From Marinomonas ushuaiensis DSM 15871 (GTDB lineage Bacteria > Pseudomonadota > Gammaproteobacteria > Pseudomonadales > Marinomonadaceae), in assembly GCF_000521805.1 (NCBI RefSeq), contig NZ_JAMB01000004.1:166183-230182 (forward strand): 64,000 nucleotides of DNA, written 5' to 3'. The translations under genes were made by a program, and so were the position numbers. The notes beneath the pieces are model-generated. The model made no database searches, had not been told where the DNA came from, and saw only the letters and a list, made by a program, of their open reading frames with translations. Positions 19,038 to 27,790 of this stretch are shown in pieces; the first letter of the stretch is position 1; every line of letters begins with the position of its first letter.

Positions 19038-19130
19038 AAGTGGCTGGAATAGATCGGTTTGAGCTTACTTTTATCTGTCTTCGTTCACGGTTCATTTTCA
19101 GTACTCAAAATAAATCAAAATAGTGAGAGC

Positions 19131-19159
19131 TTGTCAGTTAAACTCTCTTTCTTTATATA
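19131..19159 (+). promoter_or_regulatory. Sigma-70 promoter for EamA gene with phased A-tracts
   Basis: -35 TTGTCA (19131-19136), 17-bp spacer, -10 TATATA (19154-19159), about 30 bp before the ATG. TCAAAATAAATCAAAATAG sits immediately upstream, where an UP element would be. Confidence 0.65.
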
Positions 19160-19189
19160 TGCGGTAATATTGCTAACTGGGTCAAACAC

Positions 19190-20095
19190 ATGACACAAAA
19201 CTACACACCTACTTTTAAAAACTGGCTTTCTCTGCTGCTACTCATTCTGCTGTGGGGAACGTCATTTATGTTTACCGCTGTCTCACTGGAAAGTTTTAGC
19301 CCTGTAGCGATAGTCTCTCTTAGGGTCTTGATTGCAGCGATTATTCTAACGCTCTTTATGTATGCCAAGGGTTGGCGTTTACCTGTGGAGCCGTTGGCTT
19401 GGGCGGTATTTTTGCTGCTGGGTATTATGGGTAACTTGTTGCCATTTTTTCTGATCTCCACAGGTCAGAAGGATATTAGCTCGGGCATTACAGGATTGTT
19501 GATGGCATTTATGCCGCTGGCGACCATGATTTTGGCACATTATTTTGTGGTAGGGGAAAGTCTTAATCGCTTTAAGATCTTCGGTTTTGTATTGGGTATT
19601 ACTGGCGTGGTAATTGTGCTTTGGCCATCCTTGGTCAGTGCTCACAGTAACTTGCTGAGTGGTCTATTGATCTTACTTGCTACGTTTAGTTATGCAATTA
19701 ATGCTATTTTGGTGAGGCGATTGCCGTCCTATAACCCCGTTGTCAAAGCGGCTGGTATGATGATTATTTCTAGTATCGTTATTGTGCCGTTGTGGCTGTG
19801 GCAAGATTTACCCTGGCAACAAAGTTATTCTTTAAAAGCCACGTTATCCTTGTTGTGGCTAGGTATCGGCCCAACTGCGTTTGGCACCATTCTCTTGTTT
19901 GCTGTTATCGCCACGGCAGGCCCGACGTTTCTTTCGTACATTAATTACCTGATTCCTATCGTGGCGTATTTTACTGGCGTGCTTCTTTTGGGCGAAGCCA
20001 TGGAATGGCGCAGCCTAGCAGCAATGCTATTAATAATTTTAGGGATAGCGCTAACGCGCAAGCGGGTTACTGATTCAATACAGCAACCAAGATAG
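19190..20095 (+). CDS. EamA/DMT-family membrane transporter
   Basis: 301 aa with ten predicted membrane segments in two EamA repeats (first LLLLILLWGTSFMF; second from about residue 155, LLSGLLILLATFSYAINAIL). Such proteins export amino acids or metabolites; the substrate is unknown. A good promoter lies at 19131-19159. The 5' end and upstream region exist in a second, truncated copy at 17950-18176. The gene interrupts a decayed MYG1 copy, so it appears to have inserted there. Confidence 0.88.
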   Translation: MTQNYTPTFKNWLSLLLLILLWGTSFMFTAVSLESFSPVAIVSLRVLIAAIILTLFMYAKGWRLPVEPLAWAVFLLLGIMGNLLPFFLISTGQKDISSGITGLLMAFMPLATMILAHYFVVGESLNRFKIFGFVLGITGVVIVLWPSLVSAHSNLLSGLLILLATFSYAINAILVRRLPSYNPVVKAAGMMIISSIVIVPLWLWQDLPWQQSYSLKATLSLLWLGIGPTAFGTILLFAVIATAGPTFLSYINYLIPIVAYFTGVLLLGEAMEWRSLAAMLLIILGIALTRKRVTDSIQQPR

Positions 20096-20100
20096 ATACC

Positions 20101-20122
20101 TTAAAGGGATCTGACCCCTTAA
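20101..20122. repeat. GGGTCAGA-type near-palindrome
   Basis: TTAAAGGGATCTGACCCCTT plus AA, reading almost the same on both strands. It abuts the 3' end of a gene relic (stop at 20119). Related to elements at 13785, 63349-63407 and 63821. Confidence 0.55.
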
Positions 20123-20286
20123 AACCTACGTGTGTAGTTGCTTACAAAGGTCGTTGTGATTTCTTCTGCAACACGTTTGCGCATCTCTGCGGCGGTTTCC
20201 ATGCCTAGTTTACCCAATGTATTGAATAATTTTTGGTGATATTCAAATGATGTATGCGCAACTGTTTTGTTTGGGGCAGGTAAACC
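20119..20286 (-). pseudogene. Unidentified gene relic, C-terminal piece
   Basis: A 56-codon stop-free minus-strand frame reading ...TVAHTSFEYHQKLFNTLGKL and later AAEMRKRVAEEI...NYTRRF before TAA. It looks like a genuine protein C-terminus but has no start. Family not recognised. It is joined directly to a MYG1 relic at its upstream end and to a GGGTCAGA-type element at its stop codon. Confidence 0.4.
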
Positions 20287-20342
20287 ATCAACAAGGTGTC
20301 TTGCGATAACCTAAGTGCGATGGTTTTCTAAGGAATGTATGG
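20287..20342 (-). pseudogene. MYG1 gene relic, middle piece
   Basis: The minus strand reads YIP-stop-KTIALRLSQDTLLM, aligning to YTPWKTTVLRLSQDALFM of intact MYG1, with Trp TGG changed to TAG. It lies upstream of, and collinear with, the relic at 18961-19037. The remainder of the gap to 20469 is AT-rich with no further feature. Confidence 0.7.
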
Positions 20343-20469
20343 TTTTGCTAGTAGTGTGGAATAAAGTCTTTTAATATCAATTAGTAATAATTTACAGTGC
20401 ACTCTTTTATAAGCGTTAATGAACTGTGGATGTATGAAGTAACGCGTATTCTTGAGGAAAAAGTTTAAT

Positions 20470-21336
20470 ATGCTGATGTTGAATAAAACTGTCATTGTTA
20501 CCGGTTCAAATTCTGGGATTGGAAAACATTCAGCAATTGAACTGTGTAAAATGGGGGCTCATGTTGTCATGGCGTGCAGGGAGACCGCCTACGGTAATGA
20601 AAAGTCGGTATTCGATGTCATGAAAGAAATAAAGGCGTTGAATCCAAATGCTCAACTGTCCTTCATACCCTTAGATTTAGCGTGCTTTGAATCTATTCGA
20701 AACTTTGTTAATCAGTTTAATCAAAAACACAGACGCCTAGATGTTTTGCTCAATAATGCAGGGGTTGTTTGTCTTGATAAGCAAAAAACAGTTGATGGTT
20801 TCGAATTGACAATGGGTGTTAATCATTTGGGGCCTTTTCTATTAACGAACCTTTTGTTAGATACGCTTATAAGTACCCCTGGCGCACGTGTTGTTAATGT
20901 TTCTTCTAAAGCTCATGCGAAAGGTAATATTAAATTTTCCGGGAATACGATTAAAGAGCGACGACCTTATCGTGGGCTTATCACTTACGCTGATTCAAAG
21001 TTAGCGAACATCTATTTCACTCAAGAGTTAGCTGAGCGTTTAAGTGATCATAAAGTAACTGTTAATGCGTTACACCCAGGGGGAGTGGCAAGCAATATAT
21101 GGCCTGATTCGAAAGGGATTGTTGGGATGATTAGGCGGCGGATAATTAAAAATCTGAAAAAACCAGAGCAGGGTGCGAGTACGTCTATTTATCTTTGCTC
21201 ATCGCCTGAAGTAGAGGGTGTGTCAGGAAAATATTTTTATAAGAAAAAACAGATTAATCCACATAAACGAGCGGAAAAAATCGATATAAAAAAGAAGTTT
21301 TGGCAAGTATCTGCAGCCTGTACTGGTCTAGAATGA
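20470..21336 (+). CDS. Short-chain dehydrogenase (retinol-dehydrogenase-like)
   Basis: NAD(P)-dependent oxidoreductase of 288 aa from the ATG at 20470. A TTG at 20452 would add 6 residues but overlaps the GAGGAAA ribosome binding site. Rossmann motif TGSNSGIG; NNAG motif LLNNAGV; catalytic YxxxK as YADSKLAN with upstream Ser in VVNVSSKAHA. The pattern resembles the RDH/WW-domain-oxidoreductase branch of classical SDRs. The substrate is unknown. A bidirectional terminator separates it from MYG1. Confidence 0.87.
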   Translation: MLMLNKTVIVTGSNSGIGKHSAIELCKMGAHVVMACRETAYGNEKSVFDVMKEIKALNPNAQLSFIPLDLACFESIRNFVNQFNQKHRRLDVLLNNAGVVCLDKQKTVDGFELTMGVNHLGPFLLTNLLLDTLISTPGARVVNVSSKAHAKGNIKFSGNTIKERRPYRGLITYADSKLANIYFTQELAERLSDHKVTVNALHPGGVASNIWPDSKGIVGMIRRRIIKNLKKPEQGASTSIYLCSSPEVEGVSGKYFYKKKQINPHKRAEKIDIKKKFWQVSAACTGLE

Positions 21337-21386
21337 ATACTTGTTTGTCTCTATGTTGAACAAGCATACTTCTAAATCTGCCAAAT

Positions 21387-21445
21387 AAAAAAGACCGACA
21401 TAATGACGTTATCCCCAATAGTTGGGTAATCAAATCGGTCTTTTT
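21387..21445. terminator. Bidirectional terminator between SDR and MYG1
   Basis: Outer stem AAAAAGACCGA / TCGGTCTTTTT with an inner TTATCCC/TTGGGTAA stem. A and T runs on both sides let it stop both convergent transcripts. Confidence 0.8.
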
Positions 21446-21457
21446 CATTTCAAATCT

Positions 21458-22330
21458 TTAATAATCCAACGCCATTTGTGCCATTTTCATTGTGTTTTCA
21501 AACGACGCGCAGCCTGCGATAAACAAGCCGTTGTGGCAGAAGGTGGCATCGTCTAATCCTGTTACGTCTTGTAGTTCTTTATCAGACAATCCAGCCCACG
21601 GCGCGGGGAGTTTTTTGCGGTCTTCAAATGAACCTAGCTCAACCGGCACGGTTTGGATGCGCCACTTTCCTTGCGACGGGTAAATCATGAACAAGGCGTC
21701 TTGCGATAATCTAAGCACAGTGGTTTTCCAAGGTGTGTATTGTTCCAATACGATCACTCTTGGATCAGCGGCGTTTTCTATGGCGTTGGCGACGATGGTT
21801 TTTGCGTTTACACCACCACTTGCCGCAGCAATGAATCGAGTTAATAGGCGTGATGCATAAGAAACGGCTTCATCAAAACAGGCATCAAAATCGCTCTCTT
21901 CCTGCCATGTTGGGTTAAACATTGAGATGGTTTGGCTCAGGCTGATGCCAGTTTGTACGCCTTCTACGTGTCCACAATCTATTGCGTCGATAGTGGATAC
22001 TAAATTCTTGTCTAATGAATTAGCGACTTCTTGATTGCCTGAGCAGATTTCTACACCGTACTTTTGCCAGATCAATCCAAAGGATGAAAATGGAATGCCG
22101 TTTTCTCGTGCGCCTGCGCCACCTTTTTGGTGATGATCGAAACGGTCTGTTTCTGCGTCGTATATTCCGCCTACGTCTAACACTATGTCCGCTTTGGCGA
22201 TGACATCTAAGTCACGTGTGCGTATTAATTCTACCGATGGGAAAATGTGTTTAAGTGCTGCTACCGCAAAAACATCGTCTGCGTGAAAGTTGCCATTGTG
22301 CGTTGCGATTACTTTAACTTGTTCAGTCAT
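21458..22330 (-). CDS. MYG1 family (DHH-like) hydrolase
   Basis: 290 aa, full family length. The N-terminal THNGNFHADDVFAVAAL and DVGG...DRFDHHQKGG are the metal-binding His/Asp motifs of the MYG1/UPF0160 family, related to DHH phosphoesterases. Eukaryotic MYG1 is a 3'-5' RNA exonuclease; the role of the bacterial form is not established. Two decayed pieces of a second copy lie at 18961 and 20287. A terminator is shared with the upstream SDR. Confidence 0.9.
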   Translation of the reverse strand: MTEQVKVIATHNGNFHADDVFAVAALKHIFPSVELIRTRDLDVIAKADIVLDVGGIYDAETDRFDHHQKGGAGARENGIPFSSFGLIWQKYGVEICSGNQEVANSLDKNLVSTIDAIDCGHVEGVQTGISLSQTISMFNPTWQEESDFDACFDEAVSYASRLLTRFIAAASGGVNAKTIVANAIENAADPRVIVLEQYTPWKTTVLRLSQDALFMIYPSQGKWRIQTVPVELGSFEDRKKLPAPWAGLSDKELQDVTGLDDATFCHNGLFIAGCASFENTMKMAQMALDY

Positions 22331-22489
22331 TCTATAGTCTCTTTTGTTGATATCATTTCACTTAACAGCACACACGTACTAAAAATAAGAATTTTACGGG
22401 GTTTTAATGATGGGCGACACCGTTCATTTTAGGTTTTTTAAAGAACACCCAAGACGAGCATAGTTAAGTTGGCTATTTTCGGTTAACGA

Positions 22490-23374
22490 TCATTTATTAC
22501 TCTCACGAAATTTATCAACGAACCATCTTATTGCTCTGCCTTTATTACTCATTCTCCAGCCAATAAAAATTGGTGTTACTGGTGCGTCTTTATTGATTGG
22601 GAGAGCGATTAATTCTCCTGTTTTAAGTTGATTTCTAATGCGATGGGCAGGTAAAAAGCCTATGCCTAACCCTCTAATTTGCGCTGCTATCTTTTGTTCT
22701 AAAGAGGCGACTCGTAAAACGGTTTGTTTTTCAAATAACCTATGGGTCATCGCTGGGGATTTTTTAGAAGAGTCTTTAATGATGATTGAATGAAAGGGTT
22801 TTGTATCTTCTTCTGATAGAGGGAGTTGGTATTCAAGCAATGGGTGATTTTTTCCTACAGCAAATTGCCAATCTATTACTGCAATTTCTTCAAATTTAAT
22901 GCCTTGTAGATTAGTTTGTGGAGAGGGCGCGCCAATAACTAGGTCGGCTCTGTGCTCAACAATAGCTTCCCAGCTTCCAGCAAGTACTTCTTCTGTGATG
23001 TTAACTTCTACACCTGTGTTAAGTTGGTAAAACGCTTCAACGACTTTGTATAACTTATCAATATCATAAATGGTATCGATCGCTATATTGATGTGAGACT
23101 CCCAACCGCTGTCCACTTGTTTTGCCGTTTCTATAATGGTTTCAGCGGCTTTAAGTAATTCTCGGCCTTGCTCTAATAGTACTTTACCAGCTGGCGTTAA
23201 GATGGATCTGCGGCCCTCTCGGCGGTAGATGACAATCCCTAGATCTTCTTCTAATTTTTGTACTGTATAGGTGATTGTAGATGGTACGCGATATAAAGCA
23301 GAGGCTGCTGCGGCAAAGCTGCCTTTTCTATCTATTGCATCTAACACTTCACAAGCATCTAAAGATAATTTCAC
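22490..23374 (-). CDS. LysR-family regulator, divergent from pirin operon
   Basis: 294 aa. HTH in the first 60 residues (GSFAAAASALYRVPSTITYTV, one residue over a typical helix pair), then the effector domain. The divergent arrangement with pirin and an FMN reductase is common; these LysR proteins often respond to quinones or electrophiles. A candidate binding site is at 23465-23483. Confidence 0.87.
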   Translation of the reverse strand: MKLSLDACEVLDAIDRKGSFAAAASALYRVPSTITYTVQKLEEDLGIVIYRREGRRSILTPAGKVLLEQGRELLKAAETIIETAKQVDSGWESHINIAIDTIYDIDKLYKVVEAFYQLNTGVEVNITEEVLAGSWEAIVEHRADLVIGAPSPQTNLQGIKFEEIAVIDWQFAVGKNHPLLEYQLPLSEEDTKPFHSIIIKDSSKKSPAMTHRLFEKQTVLRVASLEQKIAAQIRGLGIGFLPAHRIRNQLKTGELIALPINKDAPVTPIFIGWRMSNKGRAIRWFVDKFRESNK

Positions 23375-23464
23375 CAGCTCACCTATTTATACAAAAATTG
23401 ATTCAGACATCTATATGGGTATTTTTAACTCTCTTTAAAAACTTCAAATATCTTTATATAAAAA

Positions 23465-23483
23465 TGTTCAGTTATATCGAACA
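23465..23483. promoter_or_regulatory. Candidate LysR box
   Basis: TGTTCAGTTATATCGAACA is a TTC-N9-GAA dyad with the T-N11-A spacing typical of LysR sites, midway between the LysR gene and pirin. A further half site (CGAACAG) lies near 23511. Confidence 0.5.
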
Positions 23484-23607
23484 TATTTGTCAGTATTACT
23501 TTGTTTTAATCGAACAGTTAAAACCTATAATAGCTTTACAGTTCGAAAAAATAAAACAGTAAGTTGATTTTGTAGTCAGGCCATTATTAATGGAATAGGA
23601 CATTAAA

Positions 23608-24285
23608 ATGCAGAGATTAAATAGAGATTCATTGCACAGAGGTGGTTTTGCAGGATTAAGAGAAACTCGTCTTGTTGTTGATTACAAAGTTGGTGGACAA
23701 AACGATACATGGAATGGAATTGGTAACTTTATCTATTTAGCGGATGCGCGTTTTATGCCTAAAGGACAAACGGGCATGCATCCACATAAAGAGCTAGACG
23801 TTATTTCTATTATGCTCGAAGGCAGTATTGAGCATCAAGGCTCACTGGAGAACGGCAAGTCTATGCACGCCAATCAAGTGCAAGCACAACGTGCTGGTGG
23901 TGAAGGTTTTGTTCACAATGAAATGAATCCAGACAACACAGAAAACAGAATGCTGCAATTGTGGGTGTTACCTGAAACGTCAGGTGAGCCTGCAAGCTAT
24001 AAATTTCACGAGCTTAAGAAAGACAGAATGGTCGCGGTTTATGGTGGTAATACATCACAAAATATCACACTTGATAGCCATACGATTATTGAAGTTGGTT
24101 TACTCACTAAAAATAAGAATGTCATTCATGAGGGCGAGTTTATTGCTTACATCACAGGTGGTGAAGGCATTTTAAATGGTATTGAAGTAAAAGACGGTGA
24201 CTTGGTTCGTGATGAAAAACTAGATTTTACCGTGATCAGTGAAGACGTTCATTTAACGCTTATTTATGTAAATAAGGCTCATTAA
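23608..24285 (+). CDS. Pirin family protein
   Basis: 225 aa bicupin. The metal-site motif HPHKELDVI follows GMHP in the N-terminal cupin, as in YhhW-type quercetinases. E. coli YhhW degrades quercetin; other pirins are redox sensors. Lies 76 bp upstream of the FMN reductase, probably one operon, under the divergent LysR. Confidence 0.88.
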   Translation: MQRLNRDSLHRGGFAGLRETRLVVDYKVGGQNDTWNGIGNFIYLADARFMPKGQTGMHPHKELDVISIMLEGSIEHQGSLENGKSMHANQVQAQRAGGEGFVHNEMNPDNTENRMLQLWVLPETSGEPASYKFHELKKDRMVAVYGGNTSQNITLDSHTIIEVGLLTKNKNVIHEGEFIAYITGGEGILNGIEVKDGDLVRDEKLDFTVISEDVHLTLIYVNKAH

Positions 24286-24360
24286 AGCGCTTTTTTGTAT
24301 AGAAAGTGAAACCGTTAATCAATGAAAGCATTAACCAGATAATTCATAGGAAACTCAATC

Positions 24361-24900
24361 ATGAAAAAAATATTAGCCGTGTCAGCAAGCAACAGCAAAA
24401 ACTCTATCAATCGAACGCTATTAGAGTTGGCATCCAGCAAAGTAGAAGGGTATGGCGTTACTATGCTGGATATCCGAGACTACCCAATGCCTTTTTTTAG
24501 TCTAGACAGAGAAGAAAACGAAGGGCATCCAGAAACCGCTAAACAAGTTCGTGCGTTATTTGCGGAATATGATGCGTTTATCATTTCTTCTCCAGAGCAT
24601 AATGGATCAATGCCTGCTGAGTTTAAAAATTTAATAGATTGGGTTTCTCGTTTAGGCGATTTACAAAATCCAATGTTTGCTACCAATAAGCCGGTGTTTC
24701 TCCTTAGTACTTCACCAGGCCCAAGAGGTGGCACAACTAATCTTCAAGCATTAACGCAACTAATGCCGTTTTGGGGTGCGGATGTGAGGGGGTCATATAG
24801 CTTAGGTAGCTTTTATGATTATTTTATCAATGGGAAATTAAATGCGGAAAAAGAGCAAGAGCTTACTCATTCGGTAACAAGCTTTATCAACGGACTTTAA
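24361..24900 (+). CDS. NADPH-dependent FMN reductase/quinone reductase
   Basis: 179 aa flavodoxin-fold enzyme of the ChrR/YieF type. FMN phosphate loop SASNSKNSINRTLL at 8-21; SPEHNGSMPAEFKNLIDW is the conserved PEYN.S.P..LKN.iDw block. It reduces quinones or similar electrophiles with two electrons. It follows pirin and shares its likely control by the LysR protein. Confidence 0.9.
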   Translation: MKKILAVSASNSKNSINRTLLELASSKVEGYGVTMLDIRDYPMPFFSLDREENEGHPETAKQVRALFAEYDAFIISSPEHNGSMPAEFKNLIDWVSRLGDLQNPMFATNKPVFLLSTSPGPRGGTTNLQALTQLMPFWGADVRGSYSLGSFYDYFINGKLNAEKEQELTHSVTSFINGL

Positions 24901-24996
24901 TAACTCAAATGTTATATCTTTAATGGTTGTTAGCCACTTTTCGGTGACTAACAGCAGGCGTTTCATCTTATTTAAAATATCAGTAACATTGGCAAG

Positions 24997-25034
24997 AAAC
25001 AGGCTTAAAGATGAAAACTCTAGAGCCTGTTTTT
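24997..25034. terminator. Bidirectional terminator
   Basis: AAACAGGCT...AGCCTGTTTTT, between the reductase and the convergent lipoate-ligase-like gene. A weaker hairpin TGTTAGCCAC/GGTGACTAACA lies at 24928-24953. Confidence 0.75.
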
Positions 25035-25037
25035 ATC

Positions 25038-25745
25038 TTAGGACTGATCATCAATAAAGGCTTGAACCAAGTGTTCATAGAGCTTTTCTGTCGGTGGAAG
25101 TGGCTCAATATGCTGCGCTAGGCAGGTGTGCACTTCTGGTTTTATTCTTTCGTCATTATTATTCAATTCGTAGCATAAATTGATCGGGTAAATTAACTCA
25201 TCAATAATCACGTCGATCAATATACAGGCTTGAACCAGTATGATTTTTTCTTGGGTCTTTGTTGTCAGGATGCGTTGTGCCGTACCAATGATTTTTTTGC
25301 CACCGAGATTGACGTTGTAATCTCCATCGCAATAAGAATGGGGCGTGGCGTGTACTTCTGCTGTTAAACCAAAGCCTTTAAAAAAGCGTGTCAGCACATT
25401 GCACAGATTAATATAGCCTTGTTTTATTAAGTCCGATGACGATGAATCGGCCCGATAAATGTGTGACAAGTTAATCACGCCAGAAGTTTGTGGAACTGGT
25501 GCACCACCGGTTCGCCTTGGTAAAATCAGCCAACCATTATCTTGTAATTGAGTGGTTAGATCAGGATTGGCTTGCCACTTCTGACTAGCAGGCAGTACCA
25601 CGGTGTTGTCTCTGGGCTGCCAAAGCAACAACGCCTGCTGCAAATCATCGGATTTAACTTGGCTCAACAGCTCCGCTTCTTTTTCAAAGGCTCCACTTAC
25701 CGTTGTCTCGGTAAGCCGTACGACTTTGTATTTATTTTTTTTCAT
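25038..25745 (-). CDS. Lipoate-protein ligase A-like (BPL/LplA family)
   Basis: 235 aa from the ATG at 25745, preceded by AAAGG seven bases away; a GTG at 25763 is less likely. The BPL/LplA fold is indicated by LPRRTGGAPVPQTSGVIN (lipoyl-AMP loop RRxGGG, here RRTGGA) and NLGGKKIIGTAQ (catalytic Lys motif). A Gly of the RRxGGG loop is replaced by Ala. It could be a lipoyl ligase/transferase or a related amidotransferase; substrate uncertain. Confidence 0.75.
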   Translation of the reverse strand: MKKNKYKVVRLTETTVSGAFEKEAELLSQVKSDDLQQALLLWQPRDNTVVLPASQKWQANPDLTTQLQDNGWLILPRRTGGAPVPQTSGVINLSHIYRADSSSSDLIKQGYINLCNVLTRFFKGFGLTAEVHATPHSYCDGDYNVNLGGKKIIGTAQRILTTKTQEKIILVQACILIDVIIDELIYPINLCYELNNNDERIKPEVHTCLAQHIEPLPPTEKLYEHLVQAFIDDQS

Positions 25746-25920
25746 CAAAAGACCTTTCACCAAGAAAAATTAGTAAGAATCTATATCGTAAGAGATATTA
25801 GGGCGTTTGGATAGGATCGATAAAATCCCTTACTTTTAAAATCTCTATGTACTTCCCTGTGTGTTTTTCCTTTATGATAGTCGGCATTAGTATTTGAACT
25901 TAAATTGGAACTTTTAAATT

Positions 25921-26616
25921 ATGAATAGAACTCCTACACACAAGCCACGCCCGATGGTTGATTTGCTCGTCAGTGTTATTTTACCGTCTCTTATTTTGAT
26001 GAAGTTAAGCGGTGAAGACGCATTAGGTGTTAGTGGTGGTTTGGTTGCTGCGTTGGCATTTCCTCTTGGTTGGGGGCTTTTTGAGTTAGTGAAGTATAGG
26101 AAGTTTAACTTTATCGCTTTGTTGGGTTTAGTGAGTGTTTTGATGACAGGCAGTATTGGCCTGTTTGAACTTGATAATCAATGGTTGGCAATCAAGGAAG
26201 CGGCCGTTCCAGCAATCATTGGTATCGCGGTTTTGGTGTCTACCTTTACGCCTTATCCTTTGATTCGTGCATTGCTTTTCAATTCCTCTGTGATGGATAC
26301 AGAAATCATCAAACAGAAATTGGAAGAGAACAACAGTACAGAAATGTTTGAGAAAAAGTTGATGAATGCGACTTATTTTATCGCGGGCTCTTTTGCTTTT
26401 TCAGCAACGATGAATTACGTGTTGGCGAAATGGATTGTAACCAGTCCTTCTGGAACCGAAGCCTTTAATGAAGAGTTAGGTCAAATGACGTTATACAGTT
26501 ATCCAATGATTGCTATTCCTTCTATGATCATGATGATGGCGATTTTTTATTACCTGTGGCGCAGTATTAGTAAAGCGACAGGTTTAAAATTAGAAGACTT
26601 AATGCTTAAGAAGTAA
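25921..26616 (+). CDS. Integral membrane protein, VC0807-like
   Basis: 231 aa with about six membrane segments (VDLLVSVILPSLILM; FIALLGLVSVLMTGSIGLF; IIGIAVLVSTFTPYPLI; and two C-terminal). It resembles the poorly characterised VC0807 family, which is related to intracellular septation/YciB-type proteins in hydropathy. No function is established. Terminator follows at 26651. Confidence 0.65.
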   Translation: MNRTPTHKPRPMVDLLVSVILPSLILMKLSGEDALGVSGGLVAALAFPLGWGLFELVKYRKFNFIALLGLVSVLMTGSIGLFELDNQWLAIKEAAVPAIIGIAVLVSTFTPYPLIRALLFNSSVMDTEIIKQKLEENNSTEMFEKKLMNATYFIAGSFAFSATMNYVLAKWIVTSPSGTEAFNEELGQMTLYSYPMIAIPSMIMMMAIFYYLWRSISKATGLKLEDLMLKK

Positions 26617-26650
26617 GCCTGCTAAAGCCTAGTTATTAGCTATTAAACAT

Positions 26651-26703
26651 AAAAAACCAAACCCTAGTTACCCTTCAAAAGGTAAATTGGATTTGGTTTT
26701 TTT
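26651..26703. terminator. Bidirectional terminator
   Basis: AAAAAACCAAA...TTTGGTTTTTT with an inner TACC/GGTA pair, between the membrane-protein gene and the convergent SDR. Confidence 0.8.
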
Positions 26704-26736
26704 GTGTTTGTTCAATATTGTTTATAGATGAGCGCA

Positions 26737-27501
26737 TTACATATTGTAAACGCCACCATTAATATCAAGTGTCGCGCCGGTGATGAAACCGTCGTATTCA
26801 GATGCTAAATACGCCACTGCTCGTGCCACATCATCTGTGTTGCCTGCACGTTGTATTGGAATGCCTGTGATGGTTTCGTCAGCAGATTCTTTCGTCGTAT
26901 GTGTATTATGGAAAGAAGTGCCAAGGATTAGCCCCGGAGCAACGGCGTTTACTCGAGTGCCTTGTGGCCCTAATTCAGCCGAGAGTGCTCGTGTTAAGGT
27001 CAGAATCGCGCCTTTGCTTGTTGAGTAAGCAAGTGACCCTGGGTGGCCACCTTTGCGACCCGCAAGGGATGCTAAGTTAACAATGCTGCTGTTTTCTTGT
27101 TTCGCAAGATAGGGCGATGCGGCACGGGTGACAAACATCATAGACGTTAAATTGATGTCCATTACTTTATGCCAAAATTCCGCATCCATTTCGTTAAGTA
27201 ATCTTCTCGCAACCAAAGAACCTGCATTGTTAATCAGTATGTCCAAACTACCTAGTGCTTTAACGGTTTGCTCAACCAATGCATTGGCTTCTGCTTCATT
27301 TGTTAAATCACCACTTATCGCAACGGCTTTCTGCCCTTTATTTGAAGCGTATTTGATTAATCGGTTGGCTGTATCCGCACTGGAAAAATAGTGAATCGCA
27401 ACGTTTGCACCACTATCAATAAAACTTTTTGTGATCGCTTCGCCAATGCCTTGAGCACCCGCGGTAATGAGAACGTTTTTTCCAGTTAATTTATTATTCA
27501 T
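26737..27501 (-). CDS. SDR family oxidoreductase (FabG-like)
   Basis: 254 aa from the ATG at 27501; a TTG at 27516 is possible but GGAAG sits just before the ATG. Rossmann ITAGAQGIGEAI, ILINNAG, catalytic Ser in IVNLASLAG, YSTSKGA, and the C-terminal GATLDINGG typical of FabG-like classical SDRs. The substrate is unknown. Monocistronic. Confidence 0.88.
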   Translation of the reverse strand: MNNKLTGKNVLITAGAQGIGEAITKSFIDSGANVAIHYFSSADTANRLIKYASNKGQKAVAISGDLTNEAEANALVEQTVKALGSLDILINNAGSLVARRLLNEMDAEFWHKVMDINLTSMMFVTRAASPYLAKQENSSIVNLASLAGRKGGHPGSLAYSTSKGAILTLTRALSAELGPQGTRVNAVAPGLILGTSFHNTHTTKESADETITGIPIQRAGNTDDVARAVAYLASEYDGFITGATLDINGGVYNM

Positions 27502-27632
27502 ATACTTCCAAACCAATATAATTGAGAACGCTAGTATGACAAGGTAATACTGAAACGGTTTTAAATAAACAGTTCATTGTCATCTTGCATCATGACGACA
27601 CCCGCTTACAAGCTTAGTCGCCCAAGTGCAAG

Positions 27633-27778
27633 TCAGATACTTTCTTCACTTCTCAGGGTGAGTACTTCATAGCCTGTTTTTGTTACCAAGATAGTATGTT
27701 CCCATTGCGCTGAAAGTTTTTTGTCGGCGGTAACCACAGTCCAGCCGTCTTTCTTCGTTTTGGTTTTGGTTTTTTTAA
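27633..27778 (-). pseudogene. Methionine aminopeptidase C-terminal fragment
   Basis: The minus strand reads [20 protein letters not shown] then [20 protein letters not shown] and stops at TGA. This is the unmistakable C-terminus of type I MetAP (W.....[16 protein letters not shown]). The N-terminal 80 percent, including all metal ligands except the final Glu region, is missing. It lies between an SDR and trpA. A dead fragment of a duplicated or displaced map gene. Confidence 0.8.
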
Positions 27779-27790
27779 ATTCAAGTGCTT

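Noticed and set aside
24306..24500. 64-codon frame before the FMN reductase
   Set aside because: Overlaps the reductase gene out of frame and has no ribosome binding site.
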